36,819 bases of DNA from Thermomicrobiales bacterium (GCA_023957015.1 JAMLHR010000025.1:1-36819); one strand, 5' to 3'; counted from the stretch's first letter, positions 1-8,491 are shown. Made by a program: numbers and translations. Notes: a model not told the origin generated them from the letters alone.

Positions 1-1
1 C

Positions 2-724
<723 letters not shown>

Positions 725-735
725 TGCATGAGGAT

Positions 736-766
736 GATGCGGGTGGGGCGACGCCCCACCCGCATC
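736..766 (+). promoter_or_regulatory. Perfect 14-bp hairpin between gap and pgk
   Basis: GATGCGGGTGGGGC at 736-749 is the exact reverse complement of 753-766, with a 3-base loop. It is very GC-rich and no T-run follows, so it does not look like a standard intrinsic terminator. An mRNA stability or processing element, or partial attenuation between gap and pgk, is more likely. The role is inference. Confidence 0.7.
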
Positions 767-791
767 AGTCTGAAGATATCGAGGGATCAAC

Positions 792-1970
792 ATGACTCGG
801 AGATCCATGACCTCGGCAGATGTACGCGGAAAGCGCGTCCTCTGCCGCGTTGACTTTAATGTGCCGCTCGATGGCAACACGATAACCGACGATACCCGCA
901 TCCGCGCGGCGCTACCGACGATCAATTGGCTGCGCGAGCACGAGGCAAAGGTGATCCTGTGCAGTCATGCCGGTCGCCCGAAGGGCAAGGTGGTGGAGAG
1001 TATGCGTCTCAGACCAGCCGGCGAACGACTGGCTGAACTGATCGATGTTCCCGTGATCATCGCACCTGACGTGACCGGCGATGCGCTCAAGGCGACGATT
1101 GCCGAGATGAGCGACGGTGATGTGCTCCTACTGGAGAACCTACGCTTCGATCCGCGTGAGGAGAAGAACGATCCGGCAATGGCGAAGGAACTCGCTGACC
1201 TGGCGGATATCTACGTCAATGACGCGTTTGGTGCCGCCCACCGCGCTCACGCCAGTACCGCGGGCATCGCAGACTACCTTCCTGCCTATCTCGGTTTACT
1301 GATGCAGAAGGAAGTCGATTCCCTCGGGCGGTTGCTGGACAGTCCGGATCGCCCGTTCGCGGCAATCATTGGCGGTGCCAAGGTAAGCGACAAGATCGCG
1401 GTACTTGAGAACCTGGTAAGCAAGGTCGATCACCTGCTCATCGGTGGTGGCATGGCAAACACTTTCCTGCTGGCGCAAGGCAAACAGATCGGCAAGAGTC
1501 TGGTTGAAGCGGATAAGGTTGATCTCGCCAACAAGATCATCGCGGACGCAGAAGCATCCGGCGTTACCTTGCATCTGCCAACGGATGCCATCGTTGCCGG
1601 CGATATCAAGGCTGAGGTCGGCACCGTAGTCTCCGTCGATGCCATTCCCGCAGATCAGGCGATCTTCGATATTGGCCCGGAGACAGCGCACGCCTATGCC
1701 GATATCATCCTCGGTATGAAGACCGTCCTCTGGAACGGTCCGCTCGGTGTCGCCGAGAATCCGGCTTTCGCGGGCGGCACAAGGTCGGTGGCCGAGGCCG
1801 TCGGTGCTACCGATGGCTTTACGGTTATCGGTGGTGGCGACAGCGTCGCCGCTATCGAGAAGCTCGGTCTGGCAGACAAGATCGATCACATCTCGACTGG
1901 CGGCGGTGCCAGTCTCGAACTGCTGGAGGGCAAGGAACTGCCCGGTATCGCAGCAATCCCGGAGGAATAG
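792..1970 (+). CDS. pgk: Phosphoglycerate kinase
   Basis: Transfers phosphate from 1,3-bisphosphoglycerate to ADP in glycolysis. At 392 residues it has the normal bacterial length. Near the N-terminus are GKRVLCRVDFNVPL and the HAGRPKG substrate-binding region. LLLENLRF and the nucleotide-domain motifs GGAKVSDK, LWNGPLGV and the closing GGGDSVAA and STGGGASLELLEG follow in order. A GAGG ribosome site lies about ten bases before the ATG. The gene lies downstream of gap and ends three bases before tpiA, so the two are probably cotranscribed. The start could alternatively be the Met five codons in (MTSADVRGKRV), but the upstream ATG has the better ribosome site. Confidence 0.98.
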   Translation: MTRRSMTSADVRGKRVLCRVDFNVPLDGNTITDDTRIRAALPTINWLREHEAKVILCSHAGRPKGKVVESMRLRPAGERLAELIDVPVIIAPDVTGDALKATIAEMSDGDVLLLENLRFDPREEKNDPAMAKELADLADIYVNDAFGAAHRAHASTAGIADYLPAYLGLLMQKEVDSLGRLLDSPDRPFAAIIGGAKVSDKIAVLENLVSKVDHLLIGGGMANTFLLAQGKQIGKSLVEADKVDLANKIIADAEASGVTLHLPTDAIVAGDIKAEVGTVVSVDAIPADQAIFDIGPETAHAYADIILGMKTVLWNGPLGVAENPAFAGGTRSVAEAVGATDGFTVIGGGDSVAAIEKLGLADKIDHISTGGGASLELLEGKELPGIAAIPEE

Positions 1971-1973
1971 TCG

Positions 1974-2738
1974 ATGACTCCCCCACTTCTGATCGGTAAC
2001 TGGAAATCCAACACGAGCTATACCGAGGCCGTTTCACTAGTCGATGCTTCGCTGGAGGCGGTCATCGCTGCTGACGGCAAGGTCTGGGTGGGCGTAACCC
2101 CGCCATTCCCTTGGCTAATGGCATTACGCGAGCGCCTGGGCCAGGGTCACCTCTGGATCGGTGCGCAGAACTGCTCCGCCACCGAGATGGGTGCCTACAC
2201 CGGAGAAGTCACCGCATCCATGCTCAAGGATTGCGTCACCTTCGTCATCGTCGGACATAGCGAGCGTCGGGCCTACTATGGCGAGACCGATGACGTCGTG
2301 CGCGCCAAGGTCACACGGGTACTGGAACAGGATCTGCACGCTGTCCTCTGCGTCGGCGAAGTACTGGAACAGCGACAGGCGGGTGATGCTGAACACGTGG
2401 TGAAGACCCAACTGCTGGCGGCACTGGAAGGGTATCCGGAGGACAAGTTGTACCGACTCGTCGTCGCGTACGAGCCGGTCTGGGCTATCGGTACCGGCGT
2501 GGCAGCCACAGCCGAGGATGCCGAAGACATGTGTGCCTTCATCCGCGGCGTGCTGAACGATCGCTTCGGTGATTCCAGCGACATCATCATCCAATACGGC
2601 GGTAGCGCCAACGAGAAGAATGCCGCGGAACTGCTGGCTAAACCGAACGTTGGCGGTCTACTCATAGGCGGTGCCAGCCTCAAACCGGATGCCTTCGCAG
2701 CGATGATTCAGGCGGCAGTGTCGCTAAGCTTGATCTGA
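1974..2738 (+). CDS. tpiA: Triosephosphate isomerase
   Basis: Interconverts dihydroxyacetone phosphate and glyceraldehyde-3-phosphate. The 254 residues form a single TIM barrel of typical size. The catalytic residues are visible: the lysine in IGNWKSN, the histidine in VGHSERR and the glutamate in AYEPVWAIGTG. The phosphate-binding YGGSAN and LIGGASL loops close the protein. It starts three bases after the pgk stop, and its ribosome site (GGAGGA) lies inside the end of pgk, which suggests translational coupling. It is followed by a 124-base leader before secG. Confidence 0.98.
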   Translation: MTPPLLIGNWKSNTSYTEAVSLVDASLEAVIAADGKVWVGVTPPFPWLMALRERLGQGHLWIGAQNCSATEMGAYTGEVTASMLKDCVTFVIVGHSERRAYYGETDDVVRAKVTRVLEQDLHAVLCVGEVLEQRQAGDAEHVVKTQLLAALEGYPEDKLYRLVVAYEPVWAIGTGVAATAEDAEDMCAFIRGVLNDRFGDSSDIIIQYGGSANEKNAAELLAKPNVGGLLIGGASLKPDAFAAMIQAAVSLSLI

Positions 2739-2781
2739 ATTTGGCCTGGTTTCTTGCCCTCAACGATTGAAGGGCACACTT

Positions 2782-2831
2782 CAGCGGTGCTACGCTTGTA
2801 CAAACGCGTTGGCACCGCTGTACGCGTTTGT
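2782..2831 (+). promoter_or_regulatory. Two crossing inverted repeats in the secG leader (possible pseudoknot or switch)
   Basis: CAGCGGTGC (2782-2790) pairs with GCACCGCTG (2812-2820), and ACAAACGCGT (2800-2809) pairs with ACGCGTTTGT (2822-2831). The arms are in order A-B-A'-B', so the 9-bp and 10-bp helices cross. They can form an H-type pseudoknot or two mutually exclusive hairpins. A moderately T-rich tract follows (2827-2838) and the secG start is about 30 bases downstream. It matches no known riboswitch class that I recognise. Confidence 0.6.
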
Positions 2832-2862
2832 CTTTGTTGCATTCCGTAAGGATCATTCGTCT

Positions 2863-3087
2863 GTGGATATCGCGATCAATATCATGATGATCATCATTTC
2901 GGTGGTGCTCGTCTTCCTCCTGCTCTTGCAGACCAAGGGATCGGCGTTCGGCGGCCAGTTCGGCAGTGGTGGCGAGAGTATTCAGCGCACCCGCCGTGGT
3001 TTCGAGAAGACGCTGTTCCAGTTCACGGTCGGCATTGCTGTTTTCTTTGTGATCATCGGTGTCATCAGCAGCATCGCATTGAGCTAA
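2863..3087 (+). CDS. secG: Protein-export translocase subunit SecG
   Basis: Small inner-membrane subunit of the SecYEG translocon that supports SecA-driven export. From the GTG at 2863 it is 74 residues, the usual SecG size, with two membrane segments (about residues 4-21 and 50-70). These flank the conserved loop LLQTKGSAFGGQFGSGG. An AAGGA ribosome site at 2847-2851 supports this start. The frame is also open upstream to 2767, but that would add a non-SecG head overlapping the inverted repeats. It sits downstream of tpiA as in many bacteria and is followed by tatA, grouping the Sec and Tat export functions. Confidence 0.93.
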   Translation: MDIAINIMMIIISVVLVFLLLLQTKGSAFGGQFGSGGESIQRTRRGFEKTLFQFTVGIAVFFVIIGVISSIALS

Positions 3088-3197
3088 TCGAGGTGCATTG
3101 ATCGCAGCCAGTGGATATACTTTCCTTGGCTCTGTCCCGTGGAAACGGGCGGCCGGGAAAACGTCCGCGGCGATCCCACAGCAGGAGGTATTCACAC

Positions 3198-3467
3198 ATG
3201 ATGGGTCTTGGTTGGCAAGAACTTGCCATTATTCTCGTGATCGTTATCGTGATCTTCGGTGCCGGCAAGCTGCCGGAAATCGGTTCGGGTCTCGGTAAGG
3301 GTATTCGCGGATTCAAGGAAGAGTCTGGCATCGGCGCAGACGGCAAGCCGGTTGAGACCGCCATTGATGAAGGCAAGTCTCAGACGGCATCTACCATCAC
3401 CGAGGCGAAGTCCACGGTTGGTGAGACAGTAGATCAGGTTAAGGGCACTCGCGCAGACGATATCTAG
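3198..3467 (+). CDS. tatA: Sec-independent translocase TatA/E family protein
   Basis: Pore-forming subunit of the twin-arginine export system. It is 89 residues from the ATG at 3198, with a strong GCAGGAGGT ribosome site eight bases upstream. The protein has a short N-terminus, one membrane helix (about residues 9-21), the family hinge [10 protein letters not shown], an amphipathic helix beginning [12 protein letters not shown], and a polar, Thr/Glu-rich tail. A second ATG follows directly at 3201. No TatC gene is in the window. It is the last gene before a strong intrinsic terminator, so it likely ends the gap-pgk-tpiA-secG transcription unit. Confidence 0.95.
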   Translation: MMGLGWQELAIILVIVIVIFGAGKLPEIGSGLGKGIRGFKEESGIGADGKPVETAIDEGKSQTASTITEAKSTVGETVDQVKGTRADDI

Positions 3468-3478
3468 CGCGATCGTAA

Positions 3479-3494
3479 ACCCACTTCTGTGGGT
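3479..3494 (+). other. Small 6-bp hairpin after tatA
   Basis: ACCCAC at 3479-3484 pairs with GTGGGT at 3489-3494 around a TTCT tetraloop, followed by CGTTTGTC. It lies upstream of the stronger terminator and may assist it. Confidence 0.5.
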
Positions 3495-3516
3495 CGTTTG
3501 TCAAATCCAGCGGACG

Positions 3517-3553
3517 TACCGGGATGGGCCAAAGCTCATCCCGGTAGTTTTTC
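3517..3553 (+). terminator. Rho-independent terminator after tatA
   Basis: A 13-bp stem (3517-3529 with 3534-3546, including one G-T pair) encloses a CAAA loop and is followed by GTTTTTCT. This is a textbook intrinsic terminator, and it closes the glycolysis and export operon. Confidence 0.93.
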
Positions 3554-3633
3554 TAGCGTGATCTGCATAACCTGATGCAATATAGACGATGCACAACATG
3601 TGGCCTCACAGCCTGCAGTGAAATCTGGAGATC

Positions 3634-4338
3634 ATGACCGAATCGACCCCTCCTCCCTTCTCCCCCCTGGAACCGACTCCGGAATGGCAACCAGTCCAAC
3701 CACAGAAAAAGAAGAGCAGCTTCCGCGAGATCATCGAAACAGCAATACTGGCGATTCTGATCTTCGTGCTGGTGCGCAATATAGTCCTCAACTTCCGCGT
3801 CGATGGTGCATCCATGCTGCCAACGCTGGAGAACGGTGAGATGATCCTGGTCAATCGCAATGCTTATCGGGATCTCGATCTGGGCGATTTCATCGACTGG
3901 TTACCACTTGTCCCCGAGCAACACTGGTTCACGATCGTGGATTGGGGAACGCCAGAACGTGGTGACGTGATTGTCTTCACGCCCCCTCCCCCGGGCACTC
4001 AGAAACCGTATATCAAACGCGTTATCGGCCTGCCGGGAGACCACGTCAAGATCACCGCCGAGGGCCAGGTGCTCGTTAATGGTGTGGCGCTCGATGAAGA
4101 CTACATCGGTACCTATCGCAATGAGTGCGTCAATGTCCCCAGTTTCGCGTATTGCGATGTCACCGTGCCCGAGGGCAGCTTCTTCGTCATGGGTGACCAC
4201 CGAAGCAACAGCCAGGATTCACGCTACTTCGGCGTAGTGCCAGAGGAGCGGATTATCGGCAAGGCATGGACGGTCTATTGGCCACTGGATGTATTTGGAC
4301 CAGTGGAGCACGAAGAGTACCCGGAACTCGGTGCCTAG
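3634..4338 (+). CDS. lepB: Type I signal peptidase, copy 1
   Basis: Membrane-bound serine protease that removes signal peptides from exported proteins. The 234 residues begin with a Pro-rich cytoplasmic stretch and KKKSS, followed by one membrane helix (about residues 30-50). The peptidase S26 boxes follow: nucleophile Ser60 in GASMLPTL, general-base Lys128 in YIKRVIGLPGD, and box E MGDHRSNSQDSRYFG. A GGAGATC ribosome site precedes the ATG. A second lepB-like gene follows after only three bases and shares its architecture, including the extra WFTIVDWGTPERGD stretch between boxes. The pair looks like a tandem duplication. Its position near tatA and secG fits a role in export. Confidence 0.96.
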   Translation: MTESTPPPFSPLEPTPEWQPVQPQKKKSSFREIIETAILAILIFVLVRNIVLNFRVDGASMLPTLENGEMILVNRNAYRDLDLGDFIDWLPLVPEQHWFTIVDWGTPERGDVIVFTPPPPGTQKPYIKRVIGLPGDHVKITAEGQVLVNGVALDEDYIGTYRNECVNVPSFAYCDVTVPEGSFFVMGDHRSNSQDSRYFGVVPEERIIGKAWTVYWPLDVFGPVEHEEYPELGA

Positions 4339-4341
4339 CTC

Positions 4342-5040
4342 GTGATCGCACCGGAAACACCGATAACGGAAACAACGACACCCGAGAGCACCGATACGCA
4401 TCCGGCGCGCACGGTGTTGCGAGAGATCGTCGAGATCGCGGTTATCACGCTCCTGATCTTCGGGTTAACCCGATCATTAGTCCTCAACTTCGTGGTCGAT
4501 GGCGACTCGATGCTGCCGACGCTCGTCAGTGGGGAACGCATCATCGCAAATCGCAACGCCTACGGCGAGTTCAATCTCGGCGATCTGGTCGATTGGCTGC
4601 CTGGTGTTCCGGACCAACACTGGTTCACGATCATCGATTGGGGCGAACCTGACCGCGGCGATATCATCGTGCTTACACCTCTCCCACCCGGGCAACAGAA
4701 ACCACATGTAAAACGGGTGATCGGACTACCTGGCGACCACATTCGTATCGATCATCGGGGCGATGTGTACGTCAACGACATCCCATTGCATGAACCCTAC
4801 ACAGGAGATTTCGAGAATACGTGTAGTGGATCGGGCAGCTATCGAAACTGCGATGTCATCGTGCCGGAGGGGAGCGTCTTCGTCATGGGTGATCATCGTA
4901 GTGATTCCGCAGACTCCCGGTATTTTGGGGTGGTGCCCTATGACCGTATCGAGGGCAAGGCCTGGCTGATCTACTGGCCACTCGGAAGCTTTGGCACACT
5001 CGCCCAACCATCGTATCCGGAACTCACGCCCACACCCTGA
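4342..5040 (+). CDS. lepB: Type I signal peptidase, copy 2
   Basis: Second S26 signal peptidase, 232 residues, read from a GTG three bases after the first copy stops. It has a Thr/Pro-rich head, one membrane helix (about residues 28-47), nucleophile Ser56 in GDSMLPTL, Lys124 in VKRVIGLPGD, and MGDHRSDSADSRYFG. It is closely similar to copy 1 throughout, so it most likely arose by local duplication. The catalytic dyad is intact in both, which argues for two working enzymes rather than a decaying copy. Divergence in the acidic and Cys-bearing loops (FENTCSGSGSYRNCD here, YRNECVNVPSFAYCD in copy 1) may alter substrate choice; this is inference. Confidence 0.95.
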   Translation: MIAPETPITETTTPESTDTHPARTVLREIVEIAVITLLIFGLTRSLVLNFVVDGDSMLPTLVSGERIIANRNAYGEFNLGDLVDWLPGVPDQHWFTIIDWGEPDRGDIIVLTPLPPGQQKPHVKRVIGLPGDHIRIDHRGDVYVNDIPLHEPYTGDFENTCSGSGSYRNCDVIVPEGSVFVMGDHRSDSADSRYFGVVPYDRIEGKAWLIYWPLGSFGTLAQPSYPELTPTP

Positions 5041-5079
5041 TCTCAGGTGTAGAATGGATATCCAAGGAAAGGACGCACC

Positions 5080-5625
5080 GTGATCGAAGCGACCGTTGAA
5101 AGCATCCGCGTGAGTATGGTCACGCAAAACCGGGTTGTGATTCTGCGCGAGCTGAACGGTACGCGTCATCTCCCCATCTGGATCGGATCTTACGAGGCTG
5201 AAGCGATCGCACTGGAACTCCAGGGTGTCGCGCCGACTCGCCCGCTCCCCTACGATCTCATGTGCACGATGATCGCCGAACTCGGTGCCGATCTGGATCG
5301 CGTCATCATCAACGATCTCAACCACCGCGTCTATTTCGCGACGATCGTGTTGGTCGTGGGTGATCGCACGATCGAGATCGATGCTCGCCCCAGCGATGCG
5401 CTGGCGCTCGCTATCCGCTCCGATGCCCGGGTGCTCGTCGATGAATCCGTGATGGATTCCGCCGGTATCACCATGCTGACGGAGATGGATGTGGATCAGA
5501 CGGAATCAGACACCGTCTTCTCCGGTCCGATCGACGAATCGATTCCGGACTTCACCGCGGATCTGGGCGTTTTCCGCGAGTTCATTAACTCCCTCGATCA
5601 GGACGAGAAGGACAAGGGTCTCTAG
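5080..5625 (+). CDS. BFN-domain (bifunctional nuclease / DUF151) protein
   Basis: 181 residues from a GTG with AAGGAAAGG at 5064-5072 as ribosome site. The first 130 residues form a BFN domain: start MIEATVESIRVS, a PIWIGSYEAEAIALELQG segment, and the conserved ARPSDALALAIRSDARV motif. The last 45 residues are acidic and end in FREFINSLDQDEKDKG. Characterised relatives are reported to have DNase and RNase activity, but the bacterial role is unsettled. Neighbours are the signal peptidases upstream and a CxxC protein downstream. A TAGAAT -10-like hexamer at 5050-5055 lacks a convincing -35. Confidence 0.9.
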   Translation: MIEATVESIRVSMVTQNRVVILRELNGTRHLPIWIGSYEAEAIALELQGVAPTRPLPYDLMCTMIAELGADLDRVIINDLNHRVYFATIVLVVGDRTIEIDARPSDALALAIRSDARVLVDESVMDSAGITMLTEMDVDQTESDTVFSGPIDESIPDFTADLGVFREFINSLDQDEKDKGL

Positions 5626-5683
5626 TACTTGTGCGCGGCTCCACTACTACACCTCCTGGCTAGCCGGCACGAAAGGAAACACA

Positions 5684-6076
5684 TTGGACGATTTCGATCA
5701 GATCAAACACCTGGTTTTGCAACAGCTGAATCGCTGCGTCGTCTGTCACCGCGATTACGAATACGGTGATATCACCTCGGTGCAACGAAAACCCGGCGTG
5801 TGGACGCTGATGGTCGAATGCGAACAGTGCCACAGCCGCAACTACATCGCTGCCGTCACGAATGACGGCAATCCCGAAGACGCGATGCTGGAGGTGCGAT
5901 CCCTAACACAGAAGGCAATGCGTGACCTGGCGCGGCACACCAGCCCGGATACCGAGGAGCTTGTCTCCGAAGCGCCGACCTCCGGCGAGCGTGTTACCGC
6001 CGTGGATGTGCTGGAAATGCACGATTTCCTCAAGGATTTCGACGGCGATTTCAGCAAACTCTTCCGCTCCAGCTAG
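5684..6076 (+). CDS. Conserved CxxC-CxxC (zinc-ribbon-like) protein of unknown function
   Basis: 130 residues read from TTG 5684, preceded by GAAAGG with a seven-base gap; no ATG gives the same fit. The N-terminal half has two cysteine pairs, RCVVCHRDY and ECEQCHSRN, about 30 residues apart, as expected for a structural zinc ribbon. The surrounding text (VWTLMVECEQCHSRNY) is beta-rich. The C-terminal half is helical and ends in an acidic segment, DVLEMHDFLKDFDGDFSKLF. I do not recognise a named family. It sits between the BFN-domain gene and nuoE on the same strand. A nucleic-acid or protein adaptor role is possible but unsupported. Confidence 0.8.
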   Translation: MDDFDQIKHLVLQQLNRCVVCHRDYEYGDITSVQRKPGVWTLMVECEQCHSRNYIAAVTNDGNPEDAMLEVRSLTQKAMRDLARHTSPDTEELVSEAPTSGERVTAVDVLEMHDFLKDFDGDFSKLFRSS

Positions 6077-6095
6077 AGCAGTTCGCTGCTATACT
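6077..6095 (+). promoter_or_regulatory. Probable nuoE promoter (extended -10) and a TTCG hairpin
   Basis: TGCTATACT at 6087-6095 matches an extended -10 element; no good -35 is seen. It overlaps AGCAG-TTCG-CTGCT (6077-6090), a 5-bp hairpin directly after the stop of the upstream CxxC gene. The same TGCTATACT occurs upstream of rplU. Confidence 0.5.
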
Positions 6096-6169
6096 CTGCT
6101 TGGTAGAAGTTCGCGAAATGCGCACTGTTGCGCCTCCTCAACCGTGGACGCAACAGGGAGGAGTTCCGA

Positions 6170-6748
6170 GTGGTTCAGCCGGATCATACACACGCCCCCA
6201 GGCCCGTACCATCGCCGTACACAGGCCGTCAGGAGATCGATCTCGACCAGGTACGCGAGATGCTCTCCCACTTTACCTACAGCGATCACGAGGAGGCTCA
6301 GGAATTGATCCTCTCCGCGCTGCAGGAGATCAACGAACATTTCGGCTGGGTATCCCACGAAGCAGCAGAGATCGTTGCCGATCATCTCGGTACTTCGGCC
6401 ACCCGCGTATTCGCGATCCTTACGTTTTACGCCGATTTCCGCACCACACCGCGTGGTCATCATCACATGTTGCTCTGCCACGGTATGAGCTGCTATGTCA
6501 TGGGTTCCAGCAAGCTGGTGCAGAAGGTTCGCGATGAGTATGGCATCGGTGATGGCGACACCACACCGGATGGTCAACTCAGCGTTCAGGTTGCCAACTT
6601 CTGTCTCGGTGTCTGCGATCGTTCACCGGTGGTGAAACTCGACGATGAATACTACGGTCATGTCAATGCCGACGACCTGACTGATCTCGTCAATCGTGCC
6701 ATCGAGGGTCGCGAGGCCATGCATGCGAGCGAGGTGAATCATGGTTAG
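6170..6748 (+). CDS. nuoE: NADH dehydrogenase / NAD-linked oxidoreductase NuoE-like [2Fe-2S] subunit
   Basis: Thioredoxin-fold iron-sulfur subunit that works with NuoF to take electrons from, or give them to, NAD. From GTG 6170, with GGGAGGA seven bases upstream, it is 192 residues. The four [2Fe-2S] ligands are present as CHGMSC and, some 40 residues later, CLGVC. The helical N-terminal part has the family's LILSALQEINEHFGWVS stretch. It overlaps nuoF by eight bases, so the two are translationally coupled. No other complex I subunit is nearby. The pair may therefore serve a soluble enzyme such as a formate dehydrogenase or hydrogenase, or a complex I encoded elsewhere. Confidence 0.88.
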   Translation: MVQPDHTHAPRPVPSPYTGRQEIDLDQVREMLSHFTYSDHEEAQELILSALQEINEHFGWVSHEAAEIVADHLGTSATRVFAILTFYADFRTTPRGHHHMLLCHGMSCYVMGSSKLVQKVRDEYGIGDGDTTPDGQLSVQVANFCLGVCDRSPVVKLDDEYYGHVNADDLTDLVNRAIEGREAMHASEVNHG

Positions 6749-8480
6749 TGTGAAACCCAGCGCGCATCTGACGAGGCTGAATAGCAAGGACGATTACATC
6801 GCCTTCCGTGAGCATGCACACCGTAAGTGGGATGCCCTCTGGAACGGCGATGCCACGCTTGTTTCCGTTGGCGTCGGTTCCTCCAGTATCGCCAAGGGTG
6901 CACTGGAAGTACTGGAACAGGCCCATCAGGTCGCCGGAGATGCCATTGTCCGCGAAGTCAGCGGTAACGGTGCCTTCTGGATGGAACCATGGATCGAGAT
7001 CAAGCGACCCGGTGTTGATCCGGTTGTTTATGGACCACTGACGGTCGACGATGTTGCCGGCGTGATCGCTGGCACGCGTGATGATCTGGCAGTCGGTGTC
7101 CGCGGTGAGAATCCGGTCGGAGATATCCGCCCACTCACCGAGATCGATTTCTTCAAGCACCAGGTGCCACTCCTCACCCGTAATGCGGGTGTGATCGAAC
7201 CCGATAGCATTGAGGATGCGATCGCGCGCGGTGCCTACGATGGCTATTTCAAGGTTCTCTTCGAAATCAGCCAGGAACAAGCGATCGCCGAAGTGACCAC
7301 CGCCAATGTCCGTGGCCGTGGGGGCGGAGGATTCCCGGCTGGTATAAAGTGGGAATCCGGTCGCAAGGCACGCAACAATCCGAAGTTCATCGTCTGCAAC
7401 AGCCACGAGGGTGAGCCAAACGTCTATAAGGACCGCCACCTGCACGAGTGCGATCCTCATCGCATTCTTGAAGGCATCATGATCGCCTGCATCGCCTGCG
7501 GTGCCGAGCGAGGCTATAACTATATCGGTGGTGAGTATCCGCTGGGTATCCGTCGCTTCCGCAAGGCTGTCGCCAATGCCGAACGCCTCGGTCTGATCGG
7601 CAAGAACGTGCTCGGCACAGGCAAGAACGTCGCCATCCGGGTTCGCACCGGTGGCGGTGCCTACGTCTGTGGCGAGGCGTCCGCGCTCATGTACTCCATC
7701 ATGGGCGTACGCGGTCAGCCGCGCACCAAGCCGCCTCGATCCGTTGAGGAAGGTCTGTGGAAGCGCCCGACCGTCGCCAACAACACCGAAACATTGGCCA
7801 ACATGCCAGATATCATCGTCCGTGGTGGCGAATGGTACGCCAGCCTTGGTACCGAGAACAGTAAGGGCACCAAGCTGATGACCATGCAAGGCCCGAGCAA
7901 GCTCTCCGGTGTCGTTGAGGTCGAGATGGGTGTAACCATGCGCCACCTCCTCAACGATATCTACGGTGGCATGCGGGAGGGTTACACCTTCAAGGGGATC
8001 CAGACCGGCGGAGCGTCTGCTGGTCCCATCACTGAAGATGCGTTTGACCTTGCGATCGATTTCGATTCGCTCGGTCCCCTCAATGGCATGCTCGGTTCCG
8101 GTGGTTGGGTACTCTTCGATGAGGACGTCTGCGCGGTTGATATGGCCCGCTACCTGACCGCTTTCAGTCGCTATGAGAGCTGCAGCAAGTGCGTCCCCTG
8201 CCGACTGGGCAATCCGGCCCTTGTCGAGATTCTGGATCGGATTCGCTTCGGTCGTGGTTCGCTGGAGGATCTGGCACTCATTCGCCGCACCTCCAGCCAC
8301 ATCATCGAGCTCAGCCTCTGCGGTCTGGGCCAGGTGGCACCGGTGCCTCTAGTAGCCTTCCTTGATACCTACGAGGAAGAGTTCCGCCAGCACATCGTGG
8401 ATGGCGTCTGCAAGTGCGGTGTCTGTCCGATCTCGGCTCCATCTCGGGAGACGATGCTGGAAGAAGTCGCAGCCGACTAA
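6741..8480 (+). CDS. nuoF: NuoF-like NADH-binding FMN/[4Fe-4S] subunit
   Basis: Binds NAD(H) and FMN and passes electrons through a [4Fe-4S] cluster. The 579 residues comprise an N-terminal thioredoxin-like domain (about 1-125), then the core. The core shows the glycine-rich RGRGGGGFPAGIKWE, the variant CNSHEGEPNVYKDR (CNADEGEPG in most relatives), YIGGEYPLGIRRF, and the cluster motif SCSKCVPCR with a fourth Cys in LSLCGLGQ. The N-terminal domain lacks the cysteines usually seen in HoxF/HndC-type extensions (VGVGSSSIAKGA). A Cys-rich tail, CKCGVCP, closes the protein. It overlaps nuoE by eight bases and ends just before a strong hairpin. Confidence 0.88.
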   Translation: MVSVKPSAHLTRLNSKDDYIAFREHAHRKWDALWNGDATLVSVGVGSSSIAKGALEVLEQAHQVAGDAIVREVSGNGAFWMEPWIEIKRPGVDPVVYGPLTVDDVAGVIAGTRDDLAVGVRGENPVGDIRPLTEIDFFKHQVPLLTRNAGVIEPDSIEDAIARGAYDGYFKVLFEISQEQAIAEVTTANVRGRGGGGFPAGIKWESGRKARNNPKFIVCNSHEGEPNVYKDRHLHECDPHRILEGIMIACIACGAERGYNYIGGEYPLGIRRFRKAVANAERLGLIGKNVLGTGKNVAIRVRTGGGAYVCGEASALMYSIMGVRGQPRTKPPRSVEEGLWKRPTVANNTETLANMPDIIVRGGEWYASLGTENSKGTKLMTMQGPSKLSGVVEVEMGVTMRHLLNDIYGGMREGYTFKGIQTGGASAGPITEDAFDLAIDFDSLGPLNGMLGSGGWVLFDEDVCAVDMARYLTAFSRYESCSKCVPCRLGNPALVEILDRIRFGRGSLEDLALIRRTSSHIIELSLCGLGQVAPVPLVAFLDTYEEEFRQHIVDGVCKCGVCPISAPSRETMLEEVAAD

Positions 8481-8491
8481 TCTGAATAGAA

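Noticed and set aside
1296..1889. Open frame opposite pgk
   Set aside because: Shadow of pgk; no domain or ribosome site.
3088..3197. Possible riboswitch between secG and tatA
   Set aside because: Only short hairpins such as CCCGT-GGAA-ACGGG (3136-3149) were seen; no known aptamer signature.
6690..8300. Long open frame of about 536 codons on the minus strand opposite nuoF
   Set aside because: It mirrors a well-supported gene, has no recognisable domain and no ribosome site. Long antisense frames are common in GC-rich coding DNA.
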